The notes under the pieces: generated by a model
Told to the model about the DNA's origin: nothing
Databases searched by the model: none
Seen by the model: the letters and a program-made list of their open reading frames with translations, nothing else
Part shown: one piece after another, positions 55,817 through 64,000 of the stretch
How positions within the stretch are numbered: the stretch's first letter is position 1
How the letters are laid out: the number at the start of each line of letters is the position of its first letter
Position numbers and translations under genes: made by a program
Assembly (NCBI GenBank): GCA_964392305.1
Contig: CAYMPV010000020.1
Span: 1 to 64,000 of the forward strand
DNA length: 64,000 bases
Direction: 5' to 3'
DNA from: JACKIC01 sp964392305
Lineage (GTDB): Bacteria > Planctomycetota > UBA1135 > UBA2386

Positions 55817-57505
55817 TCACTTCGGCCGCAGGAAGCTGTCGGCGAGCGCTTCCCCGAGCGCGACGACGCCTGCCGTGGTGATCACGAGCTTCTGCTCCTG
55901 CCCCGGCAGATCGAACACCTTGACGTGGACCAGGTTCGCGTCGGCCGCGGCGAGCTTCTCGAGGTCGGCGGTCACGTCGATCTTGTTCAGACCCTCGTCG
56001 TCCGTCGGCCGTTGCTGACTCACGAACCACCTCAGCTCGGGAAGTTCGAGGTCCTTGCGGCTCTGGTTGACGATAGTCGCCAACCGCTCGATCGCCTGCC
56101 GTCGGTACGGGGCGAACGACATGTCGTTCTCGCCGAGGTGATAGAAGATGCCCGCGAGTTCGACCTCGTGGCCCGCGTCGGTGAGCTCGGTGATCGCGCT
56201 CCGCACGAACGCGACGAAACGCGGATACACATGGCGCGCCGCCGCCTCGCTGCCCTCGGGTGTCCAATCGACGATCTGCGAGCCGCTGTCGGTGAACTTC
56301 GCGATCGCGACGTTGTCCTTCAGTTTGCTCTGCAGCTTGGCGCCGAAGCTCAGCTCGGGACCGAACGTGTCGTACAGGCCCGCGGGCCCCAGCGGCTCCC
56401 AACCGTCCGAAACCCGGTAGCCGGCGGCGAGGTCGTACCGGAAGGCGATCTTCGCGTTGTCCTTGGCGAGCGACGACTGCCGCAGGGCCTTCAGATCCTG
56501 CACGAACGCGCGTTCCCCCTCCATGTTGCGGTGTCCCGCGAGCACGAACAGCGTGACCTTGCTGCCCTTCGCGTACGGCCAGCTGCGCAGCGGCCGCGCG
56601 ACCGGCTGTTCCTTGCCGATGTTGTGCAGGTAGGCGGTGGCGTAGTTGACGCCGTGCTCGAGCTGGCCGAGCGTGCCGTAGTGGTAGTGCAGGCCGACGC
56701 CGCCGCCGATCTCGACGCCGACGTGTGAGGTCGGCACGTACTCCGCGAGCGGATCGGCCGTCGTCACCGCACGCTGACCTACGCTGATCGCGTACATGCT
56801 GCTGCGCAGGTCCATGCCCCAGATCGTCTTGGTGCACAGCTCGCCGATGTAGAAACGCAGCTCGGGCGCGCCCAGGTCGCGCCGCCAGCAGGCCAGGAAG
56901 TTCTTCAGGTTGGCGCCGTAGGCCGGCATCGCGTCCTTCTCGAACATGTCGTTCTCGCCCTGGTGCCACATGAACCCTTCGAGCCGGTAACGGATCTTGC
57001 GGCGGTCGAGGTCGGCGAGCGCGTCGCGCACCCACTGCAGCGCCAGCGGGTACATCTTGAAGCCGCGGGGTTCATCCGGGTTCCAATCGCCGGCCAGGTG
57101 CGTGCCGCCCGCCGCGACCTTGATGATCGCGATCGGCGCCTTGACGCGGCGCGTGACCTCGCGCGCGAAGCTGAGCTCGGGCCCGACGACGCCGTCGACG
57201 GGCTGCAGATCGACCCAGCCGTCCGACTTCAGCTTCTCCTCGCGGCCGATGCAGTAGGAGAACTTCACCTTCTTCTGCGGTTCGTCGAGGCCCGCGAACG
57301 GCGGAAAGCGCGCGATGTCCTTCACCTTGGAGTCCGAACCGACCATGTTCGACTGCCCGGCGAACACGAACACGCGCAGCGTCTTGTCGTCTTCCTGCGC
57401 GCGCAGGCGGCCGGCGCCGAGACCGGCGAGCAGCACGGCCAGGAACGCGAAGACGAAGAACCGCCGCGGGTGCGGCGCGATGACTTGCTCTCTTGGGGTG
57501 TGCAT
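55817..57505 (-). CDS. secreted tandem sialate-O-acetylesterase-like protein
   Basis: This 562-residue protein has a signal peptide or N-terminal anchor (FFVFAFLAVLLAGLGAG). Two SASA (carbohydrate esterase family 6-like) domains are in tandem. The first has the nucleophile motif FAGQSNM (Ser52) and HQGENDM (about 180). The second has LAGHRNM (about 320-326), where Ser is replaced by Arg, and HLGENDM (about 455). So only the first domain looks catalytic. It would remove acetyl groups from extracellular polysaccharide. The ATG at 57505 starts the signal peptide and lies 90 nt from the divergent engB. Confidence 0.83.
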   Translation of the reverse strand: MHTPREQVIAPHPRRFFVFAFLAVLLAGLGAGRLRAQEDDKTLRVFVFAGQSNMVGSDSKVKDIARFPPFAGLDEPQKKVKFSYCIGREEKLKSDGWVDLQPVDGVVGPELSFAREVTRRVKAPIAIIKVAAGGTHLAGDWNPDEPRGFKMYPLALQWVRDALADLDRRKIRYRLEGFMWHQGENDMFEKDAMPAYGANLKNFLACWRRDLGAPELRFYIGELCTKTIWGMDLRSSMYAISVGQRAVTTADPLAEYVPTSHVGVEIGGGVGLHYHYGTLGQLEHGVNYATAYLHNIGKEQPVARPLRSWPYAKGSKVTLFVLAGHRNMEGERAFVQDLKALRQSSLAKDNAKIAFRYDLAAGYRVSDGWEPLGPAGLYDTFGPELSFGAKLQSKLKDNVAIAKFTDSGSQIVDWTPEGSEAAARHVYPRFVAFVRSAITELTDAGHEVELAGIFYHLGENDMSFAPYRRQAIERLATIVNQSRKDLELPELRWFVSQQRPTDDEGLNKIDVTADLEKLAAADANLVHVKVFDLPGQEQKLVITTAGVVALGEALADSFLRPK

Positions 57506-57595
57506 GGTGCGCGTTGCCAAGCTATTGCGCAGCCCGCCCACTCGTCTGGACAAACCCGCTTCCTCGGAGCGGCCGCATGCATCACAGTGAGCGGC

Positions 57596-58177
57596 ATGAG
57601 CAAACCGCTCCAACTCGAGTTCCTGGCGGCAACGGACCGCGCCGCCAAGATGCCGCAGTCGCGCGCCGAGATCGTCTTCATCGGCCGCTCCAACGTCGGC
57701 AAGTCGTCGCTGCTCAACGCGCTTGGCGCCAAGTCCGTGGCCCCGGTCTCGAAGAGCCCCGGCCGCACGCAGACACTCGGTTGCTTCGCCGTCGGCAAGA
57801 CCGGCGCGACCCTCGTCGACTGCCCGGGCTACGGCTTCGCCAAGGCGCCGAAGGCCGTGCGCGACGGCTGGTTGCCGATGATCTCCGAGTATCTGCTCGA
57901 CCGCGAACCGTTGGTGATGGTGCTGCTGCTCGTCGACGGTGAGATCGGCCCGACCATCGACGACCGCAGCATGCTCAACTGGCTGCGTCAGAACGAACTG
58001 CCGGTCACGGTGGTCGCGACGAAACACGACAAGGTCAAACCGTCGCTGCGCGACAAGCGCCAACGTGAGCTCGCGTCGGGTTGTGGGCTGGCACCCGATC
58101 AGGTGTTGTGGGTCAGCGCCGCCAAGGGCAGCGGGCTGCCGGCGTTGCGTGAGTGCATTCACGAATGGCTGGCGTGA
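57596..58177 (+). CDS. engB: ribosome-biogenesis GTP-binding protein EngB/YsxC
   Basis: This 193-residue TRAFAC GTPase has G1 GRSNVGKSSL, G2 Thr in GRTQT, G3 DCPGYGFA, G4 TKHDK and G5 SAAKG. Length and order match EngB, which helps assemble the 50S subunit and is usually essential. It stands alone among secreted-protein genes. Confidence 0.95.
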   Translation: MSKPLQLEFLAATDRAAKMPQSRAEIVFIGRSNVGKSSLLNALGAKSVAPVSKSPGRTQTLGCFAVGKTGATLVDCPGYGFAKAPKAVRDGWLPMISEYLLDREPLVMVLLLVDGEIGPTIDDRSMLNWLRQNELPVTVVATKHDKVKPSLRDKRQRELASGCGLAPDQVLWVSAAKGSGLPALRECIHEWLA

Positions 58178-58301
58178 AGGGCGCCGGGTCGGACTCGTCG
58201 ACGTCGGCAGCGCTGCTGCGCCTGGTGTGGGATGCGATTGACCCGACCCGCATCGGCGCGGGTTGACGCCCGCACACCGCTCCCGGATCGTTGTCCCCCC
58301 G

Positions 58302-59363
58302 ATGAACCTCGCCGCTCCGTTCCTCCTCGCCGTGGCCGCCGCCACGGCACTCCCCGCCCAGGCGCCCACACCGACCGCGAAACAGTTCCTGCTCGACGAC
58401 TACACCACCGTCGTGCACCTGGACATGAAGGCCGTGCGCGACACCGGGGTCTGGGACGAGATGGCGGCGTCGACCCTCAAGGTGTTGTGCGACATGCTCG
58501 ACGACCAGTTCGGGTTCACGCTCGACCGGCTCGACCGCATCACCTCGGTGCAGGCGCCGCGACTCGAAGACGGCAAGGTCACCGGCAGCGACGAGATCGT
58601 CGCGGTGGAAGGCAACGACGATCTGGGTGAGCTCGCCGACGTCCGCAACGACCGCTTCACCGCGACGGCGATCGGCGACTTCGTGCTGCTCACCGACAAG
58701 TGGATGGACGGGGAAGCACTCGTCCAGGTGACCCCCAAGCTGCGCGTCTACGGCTCGCCCGCCACACTGCAACCCGTGCTCACGGGCAAGCCGCGCCGCG
58801 GTCTGCCGTCACCGGACGTGATGGCGTTCACCGCGGGCAGGAAACAACTCCTGTTCTTCGCCATCGGCGATCTGCGTCAACCGGACGGTGCGCGCGGCGT
58901 CGTCGAGCAGGCGCTGCCCGACGCGGGGTGGCCGCAGGACGACAAACCCATGTTCGCCTGCGTGCGTGTCCTGGCGACCGGCGACGCGGACGATCCGCAC
59001 GTCACCGTCGAAGTGGTGCTGCGCCATGGCGCCGCGGGCCCGGGTCTCGCCGCGACCGAGAAGGCCGTGACCGCGGCGATCGCCAGACTGAGCAAGCTCA
59101 GCGAGGCCCGCATCATCTGGCCGCTGCTGAAGAAGATCGAACACGAACGCGACGGCAGCGACGCGGTCTATCGCGTGGATCTGGGTCGCGCCCGACACGT
59201 CGGCGGCATGCTCGCGACGCTGTCGCCGTTCATGCTCATCGCGACCAGCCAGGAACTGCAGGCAGCGCCGGCGCAGGAGGTGGTCCTGCAGGTCGAGGAG
59301 GTCGCTGAGCCGCCGCCACCGCCGGCGCCCGAGAAGAAGAAGGAGGAGGGTGGCGGCAAGTAG
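58302..59363 (+). CDS. secreted protein of unknown function with charged tail
   Basis: This 353-residue protein has a signal peptide ending LPAQ (about 19), a mixed alpha/beta body (KQFLLDDYTTVVHLDMKAVRD at the start) and a C-terminal PPPPPAPEKKKEEGGGK tail. No family is recognised. The tail could cross the cell-wall layer or be unstructured. ATG 58302 is used because the signal peptide starts there. Confidence 0.6.
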   Translation: MNLAAPFLLAVAAATALPAQAPTPTAKQFLLDDYTTVVHLDMKAVRDTGVWDEMAASTLKVLCDMLDDQFGFTLDRLDRITSVQAPRLEDGKVTGSDEIVAVEGNDDLGELADVRNDRFTATAIGDFVLLTDKWMDGEALVQVTPKLRVYGSPATLQPVLTGKPRRGLPSPDVMAFTAGRKQLLFFAIGDLRQPDGARGVVEQALPDAGWPQDDKPMFACVRVLATGDADDPHVTVEVVLRHGAAGPGLAATEKAVTAAIARLSKLSEARIIWPLLKKIEHERDGSDAVYRVDLGRARHVGGMLATLSPFMLIATSQELQAAPAQEVVLQVEEVAEPPPPPAPEKKKEEGGGK

Positions 59364-59413
59364 CCGCGGCGCAGCGAACGTCGCCGTGGCGCGGCCGCGC
59401 GGCCTGCCCGCTC

Positions 59414-61072
59414 CTACTTCGCCCGCACCTTCATGTAGAAGTTGCGATCCAGTTCGAACGTGTCGAGTTTGCCGCCGACCGCGATCGGAACGGGCTCGGT
59501 GCCGATCGTGACCCGGTGCTCCTTGCCGTTGATCACCACCACCACCGGCACGGCGAACCCCGGCACCACCTTCTCGAACCACACCGCGACCGCTTCGCCC
59601 TTGGCTTCGTAGACCAGCTCCGGGATGTCCGTCGTGCGCAGATACTGGTAGAACACCTTGCCGAACTCGAAGCCGCAGACACGGCTCATGTAGGCCTCGA
59701 ACTCGGCGGTCGTGACCGTCTTGTGCCAGAACTCGCGGTTGAGCCCGCGCAGGCACTCACGCCACTTGGCGTCGTCGTTCAGCATGTGCCGCATCGTGTG
59801 CAGCATGTTGCCGCCCTTGTAGTACATGTCGCCCGAGCCCGACTTGTTGACGCCGTAGGTGCCGATGATCGGGCTGTCGTTGGCGATCAGCGCGCGGCAG
59901 CCGATCACGTAGTCCTGCGCCTCCGTGGCGGTGAAGTGGAACTCGACGAACAGGTTCTCGGCGTAGTTGGCGAAGCTCTCGTGGATCCACATGTCGGCGG
60001 CGTCGCGCATCGAGATGTTGTTGCCCCACCACTCGTGCGCCGACTCGTGCACGATGATGAAGTCGAACTTCATGCCGACGCCGGTGCGGCTCAGGTCGCG
60101 CCCCAGATAGCCGTTGCGGAAGCCGTTGCCGTAGGTCACCGAGCTCTGGTGTTCCATGCCGAGGTACGGCACGACGACGAGCTTGTAGCCGTCTTCGTAG
60201 AACGGGTACTTGCCGAACCAGTGCTCGAACGCGGCCAGCGTGCGCGGCACTTCGACGAACTGCTTCTTCGCCTGTTCCACCTGGTGCGCGAGCACCCAGT
60301 ACTGCAGGTCGAGCTTGCCGCCCTCGCCGTCGTAGCTACCGTCCATCGACACGTAGTTGCCGATGTTCATGTTGACGCCGTAGTTGTTGATCGGATTGAC
60401 GACGCGCCAATGGAACGTGCGCGTCTTGAAGACGGCGTTGCTCTTGATCTCGACGAGCCGACCGTTCGCCACGGCCGTCAGCGCTTCGGGCACCGTGATG
60501 CGGAAGTCCATGCCGCGGTCCGGCTCGTCGTAGCCGTGATCCTTGTTGGGCCACCAGATGCTCGCGCCGATGCCCTGGCACGTGGTGGCGATGAAGTCGT
60601 TGCCCTGCTCGTCCTTCTTCCACGACAGACCGCCGCTCCACGGCGGCCGCGTGCTGACGCGGGGTTTGCCTTCGTAATAGACCTCGACCTCAGCCTCAGT
60701 GCCGGCGGCCAGCGCCGCGGGGAACGTGACCCAGTAGACCTTGCCCTCGCGTTCGAACTTCAGGTCGGCACCCTGGTGCACGACGCGCACGACCGCGAGC
60801 GGTGGCTGCAGGTCGATCTGCATGCGGTCGCCCGCCTGCAGCACCTTGAAGGCGATCTTGTTGGTCCCGCCGATGGTCTTCGTGTCGGGAAACACACGCA
60901 CTGACAGGTCGTAGTGTTGCACGTCCCACCAGGCGCGTTCGGGCGCGATCGAGCCGCGCAGCACGTCTTGGCGTTCGGCGCTCTCGGGCGCCGGACCCTG
61001 CTGTGCCGCGCAGACCGCGGCGAGGACGAACGGGAGGAGGACGTGGGTGCGAGACAGGCGTGGACTTTGCAT
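59414..61072 (-). CDS. secreted M1-family zinc metallopeptidase
   Basis: This 552-residue protein has a signal peptide ending CAAQ (23). An N-terminal beta-sandwich domain (HYDLSVRVFPDTKTIGGTNKIAFKV) precedes a gluzincin catalytic domain with HESAHEWW (zinc ligands) and the downstream Glu in WIHESFANYAE. The exopeptidase motif GxMEN reads GMEHQ. It lacks the large C-terminal helical domain of aminopeptidase N, as in short bacterial M1 enzymes. It probably digests peptides outside the cytoplasm. ATG 61072 begins the signal peptide. Confidence 0.9.
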   Translation of the reverse strand: MQSPRLSRTHVLLPFVLAAVCAAQQGPAPESAERQDVLRGSIAPERAWWDVQHYDLSVRVFPDTKTIGGTNKIAFKVLQAGDRMQIDLQPPLAVVRVVHQGADLKFEREGKVYWVTFPAALAAGTEAEVEVYYEGKPRVSTRPPWSGGLSWKKDEQGNDFIATTCQGIGASIWWPNKDHGYDEPDRGMDFRITVPEALTAVANGRLVEIKSNAVFKTRTFHWRVVNPINNYGVNMNIGNYVSMDGSYDGEGGKLDLQYWVLAHQVEQAKKQFVEVPRTLAAFEHWFGKYPFYEDGYKLVVVPYLGMEHQSSVTYGNGFRNGYLGRDLSRTGVGMKFDFIIVHESAHEWWGNNISMRDAADMWIHESFANYAENLFVEFHFTATEAQDYVIGCRALIANDSPIIGTYGVNKSGSGDMYYKGGNMLHTMRHMLNDDAKWRECLRGLNREFWHKTVTTAEFEAYMSRVCGFEFGKVFYQYLRTTDIPELVYEAKGEAVAVWFEKVVPGFAVPVVVVINGKEHRVTIGTEPVPIAVGGKLDTFELDRNFYMKVRAK

Positions 61073-61324
61073 GCGTTCGGGTCGCGAGAAGGGCGGCGCA
61101 TCATAGGCGCAAGGTGTCGCCCGCGGCGAAAGCCCGCGCCGGCGCGAGTCGGTCACCGCCCCTTGCCCGCGGCCCGAGCCTTCCACTCCTCGATTTGCCG
61201 ATCGTGCCCACGCCCAGGTTCGGCGCGTTCCCAGGCTCAGGCCACGAGCAGGAACCAGGGGACGAACGGGGTCCGGGGCATGGCGCCGAGATGGTGACGC
61301 GGCCACCAGCCCCGTCAACAGGCG

Positions 61325-63547
61325 TCACCGCAGCGTGAAGTCGACCGCGTCGCTGAGCTTGAGTTGCGCCAGGCACGGCCCGACGCCGACCGAGAAGCCC
61401 TGCGCCGTCAGTGTGAGCCCGACCAACGCGGGCACGTAGGGAACGGGCCAGGCGTAGGGCGAAGGCACGGTCACCGCATTGGTGACGCCGAACAGACAGC
61501 TCGGGCACGGGCCCAGCGCCGTCATCGGCATTGGGAAGCCGAGCATCAAGGCGCGGAACGGGTCGTTGCCGCCGAGCGAGAACTGCACCGACTCGCCGAA
61601 CATCGGCCGGCCCGAGTAGTTGATCGGCAGGCCGCCACAGCCGCCGCTGCGCACGGTGAACACCTGACCCGACTGCGTGCCGCTGTAGACGTAGCCGACC
61701 ACCGAGATCGCACTCGTGCCGCTGACGATGCCATAGGCGCGCGTGTTGCCCAGGCTGCTGCCGTATTGGCTGCAGATCGCCGGCGAGAAGGCATTGGGGC
61801 CGGTGGTCCACAGCGGACCGCGGCTCTCCTGCGCCAGCAGCTGCGTGCCGTCGACGGCGACGGTCGAGACGAACAGGTCGTTGCGACCAAGGCCCGGCGC
61901 CGCGTTCTGCACTTCGGTGTGGGTCACGACGAAGCGCAGGCCGTCGCTGTCGACCGCCGGTTCGTAGGCCATGCGGTTGGCGGGCACGCCGAGCACGCTG
62001 GACAGGTCCCAACGCTGGATCAGCGGCGCGTTCTGGTTGTCGGTGATCGCCGCGGCGTGCAGTCGGCCGACGTTGCTGAACGGATCGAAGTTGCGCTGCC
62101 AGGTCACCAGGAACGTGCGCCAGTTCGTGCCAGGCAGCTGCGCGGGAGTCGAGATGCGCGGCCGCGTGTCGTCGTTCGCCGAGGAATCCAGGAAGTAGGT
62201 CGGTACGACCTGCATTCCGTTCATGTCGATCACCGCCGCGACGATGTTGCCCGCGCCGCCGGCGCCGTACTGGTGCCAGACGATGCCGAAGCGCCCGCTG
62301 CCCGCCGACTTCGACACGCTCGGCGACTGGTCGTCATAGGGCCCCACGTTGATCGCGCTGACCGCTCCGAACACCCACATGCCGTCCGCCTGCAGGTGCC
62401 GCGCGACGATGTCACCGTTGCCGCCCGGCGGGTGGTACTCGTAGACCACCGTGAAGTAGGCTGGGCCCAGGCCCTGGTACGGATCGGCGCCGACGTCGGG
62501 CCGCATGCTGTCGCCCGGCAGGCCGCCCGACATCGTCTGGCGCTCGATGTCCTGCTGGTTGTGCAGGAAGCGGTAGGTGCCGATCGCCTCGTAACGACGG
62601 CCGATGATCCAGTGCGGCGACACGTTGTTGTAGTTCGCCTGCGCGACAACGAGGAACATGCCCTCGCGCGTCTTGCAGGCAACGCGCGGCGCACCCCAGT
62701 TGATGCTCGTGTAGTCGATCCAGAACGAGGCGCCGATCGGGTTGAACGACGAGTCGGTGCGCACCGCGGCGACGTCCCAGTCCGTGGCGCTGTAGGGCAC
62801 GCGCCAGACCACGAGGTACTCGTCGACGAGCGCGTTGTAGGCCACATCGGGCTCCATGCGCTGGTCGGGCACCGAGGCGATGATGCGCGTGCCGAGCAGC
62901 GGGTCGACGACCAGCGGCAGTTGCGCGTTGGCGACGAAGTCGGCCGGCACGCACAGGCGGATGTGTCCGTCGCCGTACGCGATCGGCAACTCGCGGCGTT
63001 GCCCCGCGGCGTCGAACACGACCAGGCCGCGGTAGAAGACGTTGCCGCGCGGGCCTTCGAACGACACGCCACCGGCGATGTTGGTGCCGACCAGTTCGCT
63101 GTCGACGCGCAACACGATCTCGATCGCGCCGCGGCCCGCCGGCAGGCGATCGAACGCGAAGCTCTGCCGCAGCTGCTCGGTGGTCGCGTCGTAGACCTCG
63201 ACGAGGTCCGCGCGGTTCACCGCGACCCGTGCTCCCGTCGTCTCGACGCCGCGCGCCACCTGGTCGAGTTCGGTCCCGCCGACGCGCACGCTCTGCAGGC
63301 TGAGCCGCAGCGGGAAGTTGCGTTCGGCGTCGGCGCCCAGGAACGGGATGAACGTGCAACCGTCCGCGTCGACGCTGGCCTTGTAGCGATCACCGCGGAT
63401 CCAGACCGTCGGCTCGTCCGCGCGCGGGCGGTCGAGGTGCACGGTCCCGCTCGGCGGGGCGACAGGGACGCGAGCGTCCTGGCAAGGGAGAGAGAGCGCG
63501 CCCAGGGTCAAGGCGAGCAGGGGGATGGCGAGGTTCCTGGTGGGCAT
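61325..63547 (-). CDS. large secreted beta-rich protein with shared C-terminal domain
   Basis: This 740-residue protein has a signal peptide ending LPCQ (about 22). An N-terminal beta region (30-230) precedes a propeller-like stretch with repeats of the form W--------D--V--VRTD-----G (for example EPDVAYNALVDEYLVVWRV, SPSVSKSAGSGRFGIVWHQY, EPAVDSDGLRFVVTHTEV). The C-terminal domain starts SGGCGGLPINYSGRPMFGESVQFSL, the same layout as the Kelch protein's end. No enzyme motif was found. It is probably a surface-exposed binding protein. Confidence 0.65.
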   Translation of the reverse strand: MPTRNLAIPLLALTLGALSLPCQDARVPVAPPSGTVHLDRPRADEPTVWIRGDRYKASVDADGCTFIPFLGADAERNFPLRLSLQSVRVGGTELDQVARGVETTGARVAVNRADLVEVYDATTEQLRQSFAFDRLPAGRGAIEIVLRVDSELVGTNIAGGVSFEGPRGNVFYRGLVVFDAAGQRRELPIAYGDGHIRLCVPADFVANAQLPLVVDPLLGTRIIASVPDQRMEPDVAYNALVDEYLVVWRVPYSATDWDVAAVRTDSSFNPIGASFWIDYTSINWGAPRVACKTREGMFLVVAQANYNNVSPHWIIGRRYEAIGTYRFLHNQQDIERQTMSGGLPGDSMRPDVGADPYQGLGPAYFTVVYEYHPPGGNGDIVARHLQADGMWVFGAVSAINVGPYDDQSPSVSKSAGSGRFGIVWHQYGAGGAGNIVAAVIDMNGMQVVPTYFLDSSANDDTRPRISTPAQLPGTNWRTFLVTWQRNFDPFSNVGRLHAAAITDNQNAPLIQRWDLSSVLGVPANRMAYEPAVDSDGLRFVVTHTEVQNAAPGLGRNDLFVSTVAVDGTQLLAQESRGPLWTTGPNAFSPAICSQYGSSLGNTRAYGIVSGTSAISVVGYVYSGTQSGQVFTVRSGGCGGLPINYSGRPMFGESVQFSLGGNDPFRALMLGFPMPMTALGPCPSCLFGVTNAVTVPSPYAWPVPYVPALVGLTLTAQGFSVGVGPCLAQLKLSDAVDFTLR

Positions 63548-63657
63548 GCTCCCGACAGCGGCAGCCGCGCGCGAAGCGAACAGGGCCCATGCCGAAGCCC
63601 CAGGGCCCCCACCGGAAGACGCACGCGGACGGCTCGTGAGCCGCACCGCGCGTGCGC

Positions 63658-64000
63658 TCACTTCTGGTTGTTCAGCGGCTTGCCGGTCTTGGCGCCGCTC
63701 TCGCACTTCTTGCACAGGGTCTTGGCCTGTTCGAGATGAACGCGGAGGGTGTCACCGGCCTGCTTCAACGTCGGGCGCAGTTCGTCCGAGGCGTAGTTGC
63801 CGAACACCTCGACCATGATGATGGCCTGATCGTGCATGGCGACCTGCGCCTGCATGAAGCTCTGGTCGAAATCGGCGTCCGACTTCGACTCGAGCACCTT
63901 CGACTGCGCTTCGAGGCAACGCTTGCTCAGGTCGGTGATCAGCGCGATGTGGTCGAACCCGCCCTTCGCGACCGGCGACCGACCGGTGCTCGCATCCGCG
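63658..64000 (-). CDS. DUF4142-like protein, partial at the window edge
   Basis: At least 113 residues run from the right edge (…SPVAKGGFDHIALITDLSKRC onward) to the stop at 63658. The start is outside the window. The pattern DADFDQSFMQAQVAMHDQAI followed by TLKQAGDTLRVHLEQAKTLCKKC is that of DUF4142, a ferritin-like four-helix exported family of unknown function. The N-terminal signal peptide is expected beyond the edge. Confidence 0.65.
   Translation of the reverse strand, partial: ADASTGRSPVAKGGFDHIALITDLSKRCLEAQSKVLESKSDADFDQSFMQAQVAMHDQAIIMVEVFGNYASDELRPTLKQAGDTLRVHLEQAKTLCKKCESGAKTGKPLNNQK

Noticed and set aside
61364..63739. A 791-codon plus-strand open frame
   Set aside because: Its composition is that of a reverse-frame shadow, and the minus strand has a signal peptide and beta-repeat protein across the same bases.

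Overview
This is a GC-rich, densely packed bacterial chromosome segment, most likely from a member of the Planctomycetota. I infer this from several traits together: Ser/Thr kinases paired with ECF-type sigma factors, many secreted proteins whose signal peptides end in A-Q, two FWGDW/FWATW-type thioredoxin-fold secreted proteins, a bacterial myo-inositol-phosphate synthase, a monomeric NADP isocitrate dehydrogenase, and a recurring C-terminal beta domain on large secreted proteins. I saw no rRNA, tRNA, CRISPR array or insertion sequence. No stretch longer than about 300 bases lacks a gene.

Layout. 155-7670 (minus strand) is one tightly coupled run: NDP-forming acyl-CoA ligase, GT2 polyprenyl-phosphate glycosyltransferase, LAB_N membrane protein, ArnT-like GT, GT9 heptosyltransferase-like GT, queF and a metallophosphatase. 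Several junctions overlap by 1-4 nt. It looks like an envelope glycolipid cassette. 7782-16756 carries a UbiA-family prenyltransferase, a Ser/Thr kinase, a GT87 mannosyltransferase-like protein, inositol-3-phosphate synthase, an asparagine synthetase and a small secreted protein ending at a clear terminator. 16863-22823 holds a lipoprotein, an XRE regulator, a TolB-like lipoprotein, two small unknown proteins, a sulfotransferase, a GNAT acetyltransferase and an MscS channel.

23064-25072 contains a secreted TlpA-like thioredoxin-fold protein whose reading frame is crossed by one TGA, exactly at the first Cys of its CxxC motif (W-U-P-P-C). A strong hairpin with a GGUC loop lies about 30 nt downstream. 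This is a candidate selenoprotein. It is followed by a truncated secreted-protein gene and a VapBC pair. 25293-31141 has an outer-membrane protein, a small membrane protein and a VWA / zinc-ribbon Ser-Thr kinase / ECF sigma operon. 32967-33320 is a second candidate selenoprotein, ArsC/Spx-like with U-T-S-C. A roughly 80-bp copy of its UGA and hairpin region recurs at 41482-41565 with the TGA changed to CGA.

33364-46517 holds a histidine kinase, several secreted unknowns, an SGNH hydrolase, a DcaP-like porin and icd. 46641-50212 is a second sigma/kinase pair. 50239-64000 is rich in exported proteins: a triple thioredoxin-domain protein, a trypsin-like protease beside a pseudoprotease with a nested PDZ domain, a Kelch protein, a tandem sialate-O-acetylesterase-like protein, an M1 peptidase and a DUF4142-like protein cut by the window edge. 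The GTPase EngB is the one clear housekeeping gene there.

The main discovery is the pair of UxxC selenoprotein candidates within 9 kb, each with intact coding on both sides of the TGA, together with the decayed copy of one of them. They predict a selenocysteine decoding system (selA, selB, selC, selD) elsewhere in the genome; none of it is in this window.
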